From: Sorangiineae bacterium NIC37A_2
GTDB lineage: Bacteria > Myxococcota_A > Polyangia > Polyangiales > Polyangiaceae
Length of the DNA stretch: 64,000 nt
Assembly: GCA_002085155.1 (NCBI GenBank)
Contig: NASX01000011.1
Span: 45,207 to 109,206, forward strand
Direction of reading: 5' to 3'
Shown piece after piece: positions 9,484 through 17,801 of the stretch (positions within the stretch are counted from its first letter, which is position 1; each line of letters begins with the position of its first letter). The notes under the pieces are model-generated. The model was not told where the DNA came from, ran no database searches, and was given only the letters and a program-made list of their open reading frames with translations. The translations under genes and the position numbers were made by a program.

Positions 9484-9500
9484 AGTTCTTGTAAGGCTGA
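9482..9500 (+). repeat. Copy 1 of a shared 18-19 base upstream element
   Basis: TTAGTTCTTGTAAGGCTGA ends 8 bases before the ATG of the MerR gene. An almost identical sequence, lacking one A, sits at the same distance before the ATG of the UPF0158 gene (24161-24178). It is not a recognisable ribosome site. Confidence 0.5.
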
Positions 9501-9508
9501 AGTTTTCA

Positions 9509-10063
9509 ATGGCTACGGTTCGGCGCCTCTCAGTGGTCTCTGAGGCTGAGCTTGCTCAGGAGCCGGAAGTCCATGCTTTGGAGGAAGAGACCGCTGGTCT
9601 CTTACAGGTTGGACAGCTGGCCAAGATCGTCGGGAAGACGGTCCGCGCGATTCACCTCTACGAAGATTTGGGCCTGCTTCGTCCTGCCGAGCGCTCCAAG
9701 GGGCGCTTTCGTCTCTATGAGAAGGACGCCATCGAGCGCGTTCGCTGGATCTCCAAGCTCCAGGCGGCCGGGTTTTCCCTTCCTGAGCTCCGCGAAATCC
9801 TGAAGGAGCACGAATCGACCCCGACGGCCAAGGAGGCCGCGCGCCGCTTGGCCCGCGCCTACCAGGCCAAGCTGCGCGAGGTCGAAAATAAACTCCGCGA
9901 GCTCAGGCGGATCGAGCGCGAGCTCGGCGCCAGCCTCGCCTACCTCGAGGCCTGTGAGTCCGCCTGTGATGAACATGTCACGAGCGGCTCTTGTCCGAGC
10001 TGTGACCGCCACCGGGATCGCCCCGCCCCCCCTGCGCTGGTCCTCGGCGCTTTCGCCCAGTGA
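9509..10063 (+). CDS. MerR-family regulator with four C-terminal cysteines, first gene of the isc operon
   Basis: A 184-residue protein. Residues 32-100 form a MerR winged helix ([20 protein letters not shown], then [12 protein letters not shown]). Residues 105-145 form the long dimerisation helix. The C-terminus carries Cys149, Cys153, Cys162 and Cys165 (C-x3-C-x8-C-x2-C), a plausible metal or Fe-S site. Known relatives include SoxR (2Fe-2S) and the metal-sensing MerR proteins, but the spacing here matches neither exactly. The gene starts 7 bases before iscS and leads the iron-sulfur assembly operon, the place usually taken by the Rrf2-type IscR. I infer that it senses Fe-S or metal status and controls the operon. 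There is a 30-residue N-terminal extension before the helix-turn-helix. Confidence 0.85.
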   Translation: MATVRRLSVVSEAELAQEPEVHALEEETAGLLQVGQLAKIVGKTVRAIHLYEDLGLLRPAERSKGRFRLYEKDAIERVRWISKLQAAGFSLPELREILKEHESTPTAKEAARRLARAYQAKLREVENKLRELRRIERELGASLAYLEACESACDEHVTSGSCPSCDRHRDRPAPPALVLGAFAQ

Positions 10064-10070
10064 GATTTAT

Positions 10071-11294
10071 ATGACTGTCCAGTTGCCCATCTACATGGAT
10101 TATCACGCCACGACTCCCGTCGATCAGCGGGTCGTGGAGGAGATGCTCCCTTATTTTACGACTCATTTCGGCAACGCCGCGAGCCGAACGCACCGCTTCG
10201 GCTGGCAGGCAGAAGCGGCGGTCGACGAGGCTCGAGAGAAGCTCGCGGAGTTCATCGGCGCCGACTCGGAGAAGGAGATTGTCTTCACTTCGGGCGCGAC
10301 CGAATCGGACAACCTCGCGATCAAAGGAGTCGCCGAGTACTATAAGCCCAAGGGCAACCACATCATCACGACGGTCATCGAGCACAAGGCAGTGCTCGAC
10401 ACCTGCAAGCGCCTCGAGAAAGAGGGCTTTACGGTCACCTACCTGCCCGTCGACACCACGGGCCTCGTCGATCCTGAAGCGGTTCGAGCAGCGATTACGG
10501 ACAAGACGATCCTGGTGAGCGTGATGCTCGCGAACAACGAGGTCGGCACTGTGCAGCCCCTCGAGGCCATCGGCGCCATCACCCGCGAGCGAGGGGTTCT
10601 CTTCCACACAGACGCCGTGCAGGGCGTCGGTCGGGTCCCGTTCGACGTCAACAAGGTGAACGCGGATCTCGTGTCCCTGACGGCGCACAAGATCTACGGG
10701 CCGAAAGGCGTCGGCGCTCTCTATGTGCGTCGTTCGAAGCCGCGGGTGCGCCTGGTCGCTCAGATGGACGGCGGCGGACACGAACGAGGCAACCGTTCGG
10801 GAACCCTGAATGTCCCGGGCATCATGGGCTTCGCCAAGGCGGCGGAGATCATGACGAAGGAAGGGGCCGCCGAAAATGAGCGGATTGTTGCTCTGCGCGA
10901 CCGGCTCCACGAGCGGATCACGAGCCGCCTCGAGCAGGTGACCTTAAACGGACACAAGACCCAGCGTCTGCCTGGAAACCTGAATATTTCGTTCTCGTTC
11001 GTCGAAGGTGAAGGGCTGCTCATGGCGCTCAAGGACGTCGCTGTCTCGAGCGGCTCCGCCTGCACCAGCGCGAGCCTCGAGCCGAGTTATGTGCTGCGCT
11101 CGATGGGGCTGGATGACGAGCTGGCTCACTCCTCGATCCGCTTCGGCCTGGGTCGATTCACCACCGAGGCTGAGGTCGACTACGTGAGCGATTTGGTTGT
11201 CGAAAAGGTCAAGCGGCTGCGCGAGATGTCGCCGCTGTACGAGATGTACAAAGAGGGGATCGACCTGAAGTCGATCGCTTGGACCGCCCATTGA
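10071..11294 (+). CDS. iscS: Cysteine desulfurase IscS
   Basis: A 407-residue, PLP-dependent enzyme (E. coli IscS has 404) that takes sulfur from cysteine and passes it to the IscU scaffold. Seen directly: the N-terminus [12 protein letters not shown], the PLP-binding Lys207 in [12 protein letters not shown], and the active-site Cys331 in [13 protein letters not shown] on the flexible loop typical of class I enzymes. I chose the ATG 7 bases after the MerR stop; longer in-frame versions back to 9954 run through the MerR gene. No strong ribosome site is visible, so translation may be coupled to the upstream gene. The C-terminal IscU-docking tail ([19 protein letters not shown]) is intact. Confidence 0.97.
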   Translation: MTVQLPIYMDYHATTPVDQRVVEEMLPYFTTHFGNAASRTHRFGWQAEAAVDEAREKLAEFIGADSEKEIVFTSGATESDNLAIKGVAEYYKPKGNHIITTVIEHKAVLDTCKRLEKEGFTVTYLPVDTTGLVDPEAVRAAITDKTILVSVMLANNEVGTVQPLEAIGAITRERGVLFHTDAVQGVGRVPFDVNKVNADLVSLTAHKIYGPKGVGALYVRRSKPRVRLVAQMDGGGHERGNRSGTLNVPGIMGFAKAAEIMTKEGAAENERIVALRDRLHERITSRLEQVTLNGHKTQRLPGNLNISFSFVEGEGLLMALKDVAVSSGSACTSASLEPSYVLRSMGLDDELAHSSIRFGLGRFTTEAEVDYVSDLVVEKVKRLREMSPLYEMYKEGIDLKSIAWTAH

Positions 11295-11336
11295 CGCGAC
11301 GGCGGACCGTCAGGATTTCAGAGAGGAAACAAGAAA

Positions 11337-11735
11337 ATGGCCTATAGCGAAAAGGTGATCGACCACTACGAGAACCCGAGGAACGTCGGAACGCTCGACA
11401 AAGATGACGATAGCGTGGGCACCGGGCTCGTCGGTGCACCTGCTTGTGGTGACGTCATGCGCCTGCAGATCAAGGTGAACGACGCGGGGATCATCGAGGA
11501 CGCTCGCTTCAAGACCTTCGGCTGTGGCTCGGCGATCGCGTCTTCGTCCTTGGCGACGGAGTGGATCAAAGGGAAAACCCTCGAACAAGCTGAGGGCCTG
11601 AAAAACAGCCAGATCGCCGAAGAGCTCTCGCTGCCGCCGGTGAAGATCCATTGTTCGGTTCTCGCCGAGGACGCGATCAAGAGCGCGATCGAGGATTTTC
11701 GTCGGAAGCAGGCGGAGAAGCGAGCTCAGAAGTGA
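11337..11735 (+). CDS. iscU: Fe-S cluster scaffold protein IscU
   Basis: A 132-residue scaffold on which 2Fe-2S clusters are built from IscS sulfur. All ligand residues are visible: Cys37 and Asp39 in GAPACGDVM, Cys63 in FGCGSAIASSS, His105 and Cys106 in LPPVKIHCS. That last segment is also the HscA recognition motif LPPVK. A good ribosome site (GAGAGGAAA) precedes the ATG. It follows iscS by 42 bases in the same operon. The length matches the family and nothing is unusual apart from a short Lys/Arg-rich tail. Confidence 0.97.
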   Translation: MAYSEKVIDHYENPRNVGTLDKDDDSVGTGLVGAPACGDVMRLQIKVNDAGIIEDARFKTFGCGSAIASSSLATEWIKGKTLEQAEGLKNSQIAEELSLPPVKIHCSVLAEDAIKSAIEDFRRKQAEKRAQK

Positions 11736-11772
11736 CGAGCCGAGAAGGTTCGCTTGAGAAAGGAGGACGCGC

Positions 11773-12210
11773 ATGTCGACTCACACAGAGATGACCCCAC
11801 AAAAGAGCTTGGAGCGGATTCAGAAGCCCGCGACGGGCGCTTCAGCGTGGGAAGAGGCGCTCCTCCGCGCTCCCAAAGAGGGCCTCAAGATCACGAGCGC
11901 GGCCGCGCAGTTTGGTCGCGAGAAGCTCGAGAAACGTGGCACGCCGTCTGCGATGATCCGGCTCGGAATCAAGGGCGGGGGGTGTTCTGGGTTTAGTTAC
12001 GTCATCCAATTCGAGGACGACGAGCCGAAGGCGCGCGACTACGGCTATGAGGTCGACGGGGTTCGCTTCGTCGTCGACAAGAAGAGCTTTCTCTACCTCG
12101 TGGGCAGTACCTTCGATTACGAGAAGACGCTCATGTTTCAAGGCTTCAAGTTCGTGAATCCGAACGAGGCCTCGTCGTGTGGCTGTGGCCACTCGTTTAC
12201 AGTCAAGTGA
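11773..12210 (+). CDS. iscA: A-type Fe-S carrier IscA
   Basis: A 145-residue A-type carrier. The three conserved cysteines are present: Cys71 in GGGCSGFSY, and Cys136 and Cys138 in the CGCG near the C-terminus. The family core starts at about residue 37 (LKITSAAAQFGREKL). The first 36 residues are an extension absent from the 107-residue E. coli IscA. GAAAGGAGG upstream is a strong ribosome site for the ATG used, so the extension is probably real. The stop overlaps the start of hscB. The protein receives clusters from IscU and passes them to apoproteins. Confidence 0.93.
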   Translation: MSTHTEMTPQKSLERIQKPATGASAWEEALLRAPKEGLKITSAAAQFGREKLEKRGTPSAMIRLGIKGGGCSGFSYVIQFEDDEPKARDYGYEVDGVRFVVDKKSFLYLVGSTFDYEKTLMFQGFKFVNPNEASSCGCGHSFTVK

Positions 12211-12752
12211 CCGATCCATTCCAGCTCTTGGGTCTGCCTCGGACCTATTCGCTCGACCGCCGGGAACTCGACGAAAAGCACAAGAAGCGCAGCCTTGAGC
12301 TCCACCCGGATCGCCTGCGCGGGCGTTCTCCCGTCGAGCGAAGGCAGGCCCTCTCGCTCGCGATCGAAGTGAACCAGGCCTACCGAACTTTACGAGACCC
12401 GGCGGCGCGGGCCCTCTCGCTCGCCTCGCTCCTCGGTCTGACCGTGGGCGGGGAAGAGTCGAGGAGCGCTGATCCGGCGTTTTTGATGCAGATGATGGAG
12501 CTCCGGGAGGAGCTCACGGCACTCCGCTCCAAGAAAGATCGAAGCGGGGTCGAACGGCAGATTCAAAGAGCGCGCGCCGAGGCGAGACAGGCCGAAGAGG
12601 CGCTCGGGCGAGCCTTCGAAAAGGAAAAGCTCGACGCCGCCGAGATTGAAGGTTGGATCGGAAAACTTCGCTATTGGGCGCGTTTCCTCGAGGAAGCGGA
12701 GCTCATCAGCGATGACCTGGAGGTAAGCGACCATGCTCCTCGACATCTTTGA
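12207..12752 (+). CDS. hscB: Fe-S assembly co-chaperone HscB (J-protein)
   Basis: A 181-residue J-domain co-chaperone that presents IscU to HscA. The J-domain covers residues 1-75 with HPD at 33-35 (LELHPDRL). The C-terminal three-helix IscU-binding domain follows, including [12 protein letters not shown], a recognisable HscB feature. I chose the GTG whose bases overlap the iscA stop (GTGA), giving [11 protein letters not shown]. The upstream in-frame start would only add residues read through iscA. The 3' end overlaps hscA by 20 bases, so translational coupling is likely. Confidence 0.92.
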   Translation: MTDPFQLLGLPRTYSLDRRELDEKHKKRSLELHPDRLRGRSPVERRQALSLAIEVNQAYRTLRDPAARALSLASLLGLTVGGEESRSADPAFLMQMMELREELTALRSKKDRSGVERQIQRARAEARQAEEALGRAFEKEKLDAAEIEGWIGKLRYWARFLEEAELISDDLEVSDHAPRHL

Positions 12753-14712
12753 CCCCAAAGCAAAACCTCGCGCGATCGGTATCGACCTCGGTACGACGCA
12801 CTCAGTCGTCGCTGTTGCCCAGGACGGCGCTCCTCGAGCGCTCACGAGCTGCGACGGAGTCCCGCTCTTGCCGAGCGTCGTCTATTATCCCGAGTTCGGG
12901 CACCCGATCGTGGGCAAAGTCGCCCAGAGGCAGAAAACCCTCGCGCCCACTCGGACCATCGAGAGCGTCAAACGCTTCATGGGCCGGAGTCACGCTGAGA
13001 TGGCCGAGAAGAAACTCTCGACCGTGCCTTTGGCGCCGCCCGAAAACGAGGACGAGGCTCGCACCGTCCGCTTCGCCATCGGCAGTCAGAAGCTCACGCC
13101 CGTGGAGGTGAGCGCGGAGATTCTCCGGAGCCTCAAGAAGAGCGCGCAGGACAAGCTCACGAATGTGGGTCCCGCCGTCGTCACGGTTCCGGCTTACTTC
13201 GACGACGCTGAGCGCCAAGCGACGCGCGATGCTGCGCGCCTCGCGGGGCTCGAAGTGCTTCGTTTGCTCAACGAGCCGACCGCAGCGGCGATCGCTTATG
13301 GCCTCGACAGCGCCATGAGCGGGGTTTTCGCGGTCTACGATCTTGGCGGCGGAACCTTCGACATCACGGTACTCGAGCTCTCCGATGGCGTCTTCCAGGT
13401 GAAGAGCACCGCTGGGGACTCGGCGCTCGGCGGCGATGATTTCGACCGAGCGATCGCGGGGCGCATCCTCGAAGCGACGGGCCACGGGGACGGCGGAGAC
13501 GCTTCTCTGGAGGTCGTCGCAATCGCGCTTGAGACGGCTCGTCGCCTGAAACATGAGCTGACGGACGCTGAAAGCGCGAGCGTCTCCTTTGAGACTCCAG
13601 ACGGCAAAGCGACCTCGTTTGCTCTTTCGCGCGCTGAGCTGGCGGAGCTGATCGCGCCGGAGCTCGAGCGCGCGGAGCGTGTGGTTCGGCGGGCGCTCCG
13701 GGACGCAGAGCTCGCCCCCTCGGATCTTAATGGGGTGGTCTTGGTCGGAGGTTCGACCCGGATGCCTGCGGTTCGGGATTCGGTGCGGGCGCTTTTTGGT
13801 CGGGAGCCCCTCTGCTCGATCGATCCGGACCTCGTTGTCGCCTACGGAGCGGCCATGCAGGCGGCGGCGCTCTCCGGCGAGGGGGAGGACGTGCTTCTGC
13901 TCGATGTGCTTCCGCTCTCGCTCGGGGTCGAGACCATGGGCGGCGGGGTCGACAAGATTTTGCCGCGCAATACGGGCATTCCGACCGGCGCTCGCGCGAC
14001 GTTCACCACCTACGCGGACAACCAAACCGGCTTCGAGATCCACGTCGTGCAGGGCGAGCGGGAGCTCGCGGCAGACTGTCGATCGCTGGCGCGCTTCAGC
14101 TTGCGCGGCATTCCGCCGATGCCGGCGGGGATGGCGCGGCTCGAGGTGGAGTTCCACGTCGATGAAAACGGCTTACTCAAGGTCGAAGCTCGCGAGACGA
14201 GCACGGGCAAGACGGCCGAGATCTCGGTCAAGCCGAGCTACGGCCTGAGCGACGACGAGATCGAGGCCATGCTGATCGATGCCCTCGAGCACGGGGAAGA
14301 AGATCTCGATGCTCGTCGCCTCGCCGATGCGACGGTGGAGGCGCGGAGGGTGCTTCTCGCTGTGGACAAGGCGCTCAAGACAGATGCTGAGCTCCTCAGC
14401 GCTGAGCAAAAGCAGGCGGTCGAGACCGCGACGAAGGAGCTTCGGGCCGCGCTCGTGGACGAAAAGGGGACCGTCTTCGCTCGGGGCAGCCGTATTCAAC
14501 AGCTGACGACGGCCCTGGCCGAGTGTACCCATGAGTGGGCGGGGGAGCGCATGAACCGAGCGATCCGCGCGGCACTTTCGGGGCAAGAGGTGGAGCGCGT
14601 GGCGGAGACAGTGAGCGAGGCTCGCGGCGTCGAGGAGCACGTCGAGGAGCACGAGAAACAACGGCGCGGTCAACCCGGTCCGGTCGCGTCTGGTTTGGAC
14701 ATCGAGGAGTAA
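12733..14712 (+). CDS. hscA: Fe-S assembly Hsp70 chaperone HscA
   Basis: A 659-residue specialised Hsp70 that uses ATP to drive cluster release from IscU. Motifs: [14 protein letters not shown] (phosphate 1), [17 protein letters not shown] (phosphate 2), [15 protein letters not shown] (adenosine site) and [12 protein letters not shown]. The C-terminal substrate domain is complete, with a lid helix and a charged tail ([13 protein letters not shown]). It is about 40 residues longer than E. coli HscA. Its position between hscB and a ferredoxin gene fixes it as HscA rather than DnaK. The ribosome site for the following fdx overlaps its 3' end. Confidence 0.95.
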   Translation: MLLDIFDPKAKPRAIGIDLGTTHSVVAVAQDGAPRALTSCDGVPLLPSVVYYPEFGHPIVGKVAQRQKTLAPTRTIESVKRFMGRSHAEMAEKKLSTVPLAPPENEDEARTVRFAIGSQKLTPVEVSAEILRSLKKSAQDKLTNVGPAVVTVPAYFDDAERQATRDAARLAGLEVLRLLNEPTAAAIAYGLDSAMSGVFAVYDLGGGTFDITVLELSDGVFQVKSTAGDSALGGDDFDRAIAGRILEATGHGDGGDASLEVVAIALETARRLKHELTDAESASVSFETPDGKATSFALSRAELAELIAPELERAERVVRRALRDAELAPSDLNGVVLVGGSTRMPAVRDSVRALFGREPLCSIDPDLVVAYGAAMQAAALSGEGEDVLLLDVLPLSLGVETMGGGVDKILPRNTGIPTGARATFTTYADNQTGFEIHVVQGERELAADCRSLARFSLRGIPPMPAGMARLEVEFHVDENGLLKVEARETSTGKTAEISVKPSYGLSDDEIEAMLIDALEHGEEDLDARRLADATVEARRVLLAVDKALKTDAELLSAEQKQAVETATKELRAALVDEKGTVFARGSRIQQLTTALAECTHEWAGERMNRAIRAALSGQEVERVAETVSEARGVEEHVEEHEKQRRGQPGPVASGLDIEE

Positions 14713-14718
14713 TCCCTT

Positions 14719-15060
14719 TTGGCAACCGTACGTTTTCTAGAACAAGATCTCGTCGTCCCGGCGAAGGTCGGGCAAAGCATCCTCGAGGTCGCTCAAGGGG
14801 CTCACGCGCCGGAGGGGTACGCCTGCGGTGGCGTCTGTGCCTGTTCGACGTGCCACGTCTATATTGAACAAGGTCGTGAACTATTGAGTGAGGCGAGCGA
14901 GGATGAAGAAGACATCCTCGATAAGGCCTTCGATGTTCGCATGACCTCGCGTCTCGGCTGTCAGGCGCGCATCGAGCGCGACGGGGAGATCGCCGTCAGG
15001 ATTTCTCGTGAGAGCCTCGACGCTTACTACAACGAACATCCTGACGAACGCCCGAAATAA
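14719..15060 (+). CDS. fdx: ISC-type [2Fe-2S] ferredoxin
   Basis: A 113-residue adrenodoxin-type ferredoxin that supplies electrons during cluster assembly. The ligands are Cys36, Cys42, Cys45 and Cys81 in the C-x5-C-x2-C...C pattern (YACGGVCACSTCHVY, then RLGCQARI). Cys40 is an extra cysteine inside the loop. The start is TTG; GAGGAG lies 9 bases upstream inside the end of hscA. This is the last gene of the isc operon. There is no iscX-like gene after it. Confidence 0.93.
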   Translation: MATVRFLEQDLVVPAKVGQSILEVAQGAHAPEGYACGGVCACSTCHVYIEQGRELLSEASEDEEDILDKAFDVRMTSRLGCQARIERDGEIAVRISRESLDAYYNEHPDERPK

Positions 15061-15128
15061 GGCTCTTGCCTGGCAGAGGGTGGGGCCATTCGTCCAGATT
15101 TTTTAGCGGGGCCTGCTGTCCGCGAACG

Positions 15129-15149
15129 CTGAGCCATTTTCGGGCTCAG
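15129..15149. other. Hairpin between the isc operon and the convergent membrane-protein gene
   Basis: Perfect 7-bp stem CTGAGCC/GGCTCAG (15129-15135 with 15143-15149) with loop ATTTTCG. It sits between convergent stops at 15060 and 15193. No T-run follows on either strand, so an intrinsic terminator is only a possibility. Confidence 0.35.
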
Positions 15150-15192
15150 GGGCGCGCGCGTCTGGGGCCGCTCTCACATCGCGGAGCGAGGA

Positions 15193-16632
15193 TCAGCGGC
15201 GCTCAAGGATCTGATAGTCCCGCGACTCGTGGCGAAGCAGGAGCTCACTCGGACCTCGGGTGAGCTCTGTTCGGTCGATGCAGATCGGTAGGATGAGCCA
15301 GCGGAGCTCGGGATCGCTGAGCGCACTTCGAGCGCGAGCGACCAGGGACTCTTGCGAGGAATCGCGAGGATCACCGGTGGTCACCGAGAGGAAGCGCTCG
15401 GGGGAGCCGGCGGCGGCCATGATGGCGAGGTGGGAGAAGTCGAGCGCTCCCACCCAGGTTTTCTGAGGAGCTCCCTGGAGCGATCGGAGCGCGCGTCCTA
15501 TGGCCACTTCATCTCGCCGATCGACGAAATCGGCGGAGGGACGCGGGAAACTGGCGTTGAGCAGCAGAAGGAGCGGAGGCAGGGTGAGCCAAAGGTGAGG
15601 GGCTTGATTGCCTGCGAGGCGAAGAGCGCGGGGCCGCGGCGCGCTGACGTTGAGCCCGATCAAGAGCGGCAGCGTTGTCCAAAACGCCATGAGTGTGCGT
15701 TCGGGGTGATGCGTCGGAGAACCGGACGCGAGATCGGCGAGGCTCAGGAAGAGGAGCTGAGCCAAGAGGGGCGTGAGGAAGAGCCAGGCGCGACGACGCG
15801 GGCCTTTCCGAGCGAGGGCGATCGAGAAGGCCAACAGAGCCAACAGGAGAGGCTCACTTCGGACCAGGGAGAGGCCGTAGGTGAAGAATGTTTCGAGGTC
15901 TGTGCGAGGATCAGGGCCGAGCGCGAGCTTGTAGGATCGGACGCGTGTGACGAAGAAGAAGGGGGAACCGTGGTGCAGCGCTCCATGGAGGCACCAAAGG
16001 GCAGGCCCTGTGAGGCAGGCGAGCCCCAAAAGAAAGTCCTGCCGCGTGCGCCTCAGCCAGAGGGAGACCGCGAGGGCGAGGGCGAACGGCCAGGTCTCGT
16101 AGCGCGAGAGGGTCGCGGCGGTGAGGCAGGCGAGGCCGACGAGGCGGGAGGCGGTGGAGCCTTGGGGGCTGAGAGCAATGAGCGCAAAGGTCGCGAGGCA
16201 CGCGGTGAAATACTCGGGGACCGTCGCGGCGGTGAAGATCCAGGTCGTCGGCAGCAGGGCTGCAGCGAGGGCACAGACAGCGGCGCGGGCCGAGGACAGT
16301 CCGAGCCTCCATCCGGCGAGGAACAACAGACAAGCGCCGAGCGCTGAGCGAGAGACCGCGGCGGCGCGAGCGACTTCCAGCTCCGCGCCGAACAGGAGCA
16401 TCGCTCCCCCATCGACGAAGAAGGGAAACGGAAGCCAGCTGGTTCCCGACGGGTCCCAGCTCGGCGCTCGCGCGAAGCTCTGAGCGATGAGCACGCGCGC
16501 AAAATCGTCGTCGCTCACTGTCGCGCCCCGCTCGGTCCCGAGCGCGATCAAGCTCGAGACGAGCGCGCAAGCGAGCGTCATGATCCCGAAGGACCAAGTC
16601 GCTCGCCACTGTCGCTGCTCGTTCGGCTCCAC
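15193..16632 (-). CDS. Polytopic membrane protein, GT-C glycosyltransferase-like
   Basis: A 479-residue protein with roughly ten to eleven membrane segments. The first periplasmic loop contains an acidic cluster, VSDDDFARVLIAQSF, in the position where GT-C glycosyltransferases (ArnT, PMT) hold their catalytic Asp. The pattern YETWPFALALAV later is also like that group. The C-terminal 120 residues form a soluble domain. I infer a polyprenyl-phosphate-dependent sugar transferase acting at the periplasmic face; acceptor and donor cannot be told. The start is GTG. It is the last gene of the accA-pgk-like-tpiA-secG run, 20 bases after secG. Confidence 0.6.
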   Translation of the reverse strand: MEPNEQRQWRATWSFGIMTLACALVSSLIALGTERGATVSDDDFARVLIAQSFARAPSWDPSGTSWLPFPFFVDGGAMLLFGAELEVARAAAVSRSALGACLLFLAGWRLGLSSARAAVCALAAALLPTTWIFTAATVPEYFTACLATFALIALSPQGSTASRLVGLACLTAATLSRYETWPFALALAVSLWLRRTRQDFLLGLACLTGPALWCLHGALHHGSPFFFVTRVRSYKLALGPDPRTDLETFFTYGLSLVRSEPLLLALLAFSIALARKGPRRRAWLFLTPLLAQLLFLSLADLASGSPTHHPERTLMAFWTTLPLLIGLNVSAPRPRALRLAGNQAPHLWLTLPPLLLLLNASFPRPSADFVDRRDEVAIGRALRSLQGAPQKTWVGALDFSHLAIMAAAGSPERFLSVTTGDPRDSSQESLVARARSALSDPELRWLILPICIDRTELTRGPSELLLRHESRDYQILERR

Positions 16633-16652
16633 GGGCTAACGGAGCCCGCTTC

Positions 16653-16979
16653 TTACGGGGCGCTCTTCGCGGGGGCCGCGTCGTCGGGGACCGCGACCGC
16701 GTTGCCTCGCGCCTTCGCCGCGTTTTCCAGAGTGTCGCCGGTCGAAGAGGAAAGGTACGCGAGGATAATGCTCGTCGCGAAGAAGACGCTGGCGGTGACC
16801 CAGGTCGTCTTGGTCAGCACGTTTCCTGCGCCGCGGCCGCCGAACACCTGCTGGGCGGAGCCGCCGCCGAAAGCGCCGAGACCGCCGCTCTTGCCCGGTT
16901 GGATCAGGATCACGAGCACGAGGAAAAAGCAGGCCACAACGTGCAGGACGGTGAGGGGGGTCTCAATGATCTCGAGCAT
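16653..16979 (-). CDS. secG: Sec translocase subunit SecG
   Basis: A 108-residue membrane protein with two hydrophobic segments (residues about 8-27 and 58-78). Between them is the signature loop QPGKSGGLGAFGGGSAQQVFGGRGAGNVLTK, here split only for reading: QPGKSGGLGAFGG followed by GSAQQVFGGRG. SecG assists SecYE during protein export. tpiA lies 42 bases upstream; the tpiA-secG pair is a common bacterial arrangement. The C-terminal 30 residues are Ala/Pro-rich. Confidence 0.95.
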   Translation of the reverse strand: MLEIIETPLTVLHVVACFFLVLVILIQPGKSGGLGAFGGGSAQQVFGGRGAGNVLTKTTWVTASVFFATSIILAYLSSSTGDTLENAAKARGNAVAVPDDAAPAKSAP

Positions 16980-17021
16980 GGTCTCAGGCTTTCTCTCTCG
17001 TGGTCAGCGGCAGAAGGGGTC

Positions 17022-17801
17022 TTAGGAAGCGCTCAGGGCCTCGGCAGCGGCGATGATCTCCGCGAAGCCGGCGGGCTCGAGAGAAGCTCCGCCCACCAGG
17101 GCGCCATCGATGTTCGGGCAGCCGAGGAGCTCCTTGGCGTTCGAGCCTTTCACGCTGCCGCCGTAGAGAACGAGGGTCTGTTCAGCGACCTTCTCCCCCT
17201 GCTTCTCGCGGAGCCGCGAGCGAATTGCAGCGTGGACCTCTTCGGCCTGCTCAGGGGTGGCAACCTTGCCGGTTCCGATAGCCCAGACGGGCTCGTAGGC
17301 GATCACGCCGAAACCAGGGTCCTTCGTGAACAGATCCGCGAAGCTGTCGAGCTGCTCAAAGACGACGTCGAGGGTCTTTCCAGCCTCGCGCTCGGCCAAG
17401 GTCTCGCCGATGCAAGCGATCGGGCGAAGCCCCGCGGCGAGGGCGGCCGCGATCTTTTCGCGGATGAAGGCGTTGGACTCAGCGAAGTACTGGCGACGCT
17501 CGCTATGGCCCAAGATGACCCACTTCGCGCCAGCCGTGAGGATCATGGGAGCGCTGATCTCACCGGTGAAGGCTCCGCTGTCTTTCGGGTAAAGGTTCTG
17601 AGCAGCGACCTCGACGCGGCTCTTCTCCTCCGAGAGAGTGTGAGCCACAGCCGCGAGCGCGGTGAACGGAGGAGACACGACGACGCTGACGTGGGGAGCT
17701 TTTTCAGCAGCGCGAGCCACTGCGGCGGCGAGCTCGCAGCCGTCCTCGCCTCCCTTGTTGAGTTTCCAGTTGCCAGCGATGAGGGGGGTACGTGTCGTCA
17801 T
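17022..17801 (-). CDS. tpiA: Triose-phosphate isomerase
   Basis: A 259-residue TIM barrel interconverting glyceraldehyde 3-phosphate and dihydroxyacetone phosphate. Catalytic residues are all there: Asn11/Lys13 in GNWKLN, His99 in GHSERR and Glu170 in AYEPVWAIGTG. The phosphate loop is YGGSVKGSNA. The start ATG overlaps the stop of the PGK-like gene (ATGA), so the two are translationally coupled. In contrast with its neighbour, nothing in this enzyme is degraded. Confidence 0.97.
   Translation of the reverse strand: MTTRTPLIAGNWKLNKGGEDGCELAAAVARAAEKAPHVSVVVSPPFTALAAVAHTLSEEKSRVEVAAQNLYPKDSGAFTGEISAPMILTAGAKWVILGHSERRQYFAESNAFIREKIAAALAAGLRPIACIGETLAEREAGKTLDVVFEQLDSFADLFTKDPGFGVIAYEPVWAIGTGKVATPEQAEEVHAAIRSRLREKQGEKVAEQTLVLYGGSVKGSNAKELLGCPNIDGALVGGASLEPAGFAEIIAAAEALSAS

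Noticed and set aside
9954..10070. Upstream extension of IscS
   Set aside because: The sequence lies inside the MerR gene and is unlike IscS; the ATG at 10071 gives the usual length.
12802..14157. A 451-codon open frame opposite hscA
   Set aside because: It is composed of Arg-rich low-complexity sequence and mirrors the codon bias of hscA.
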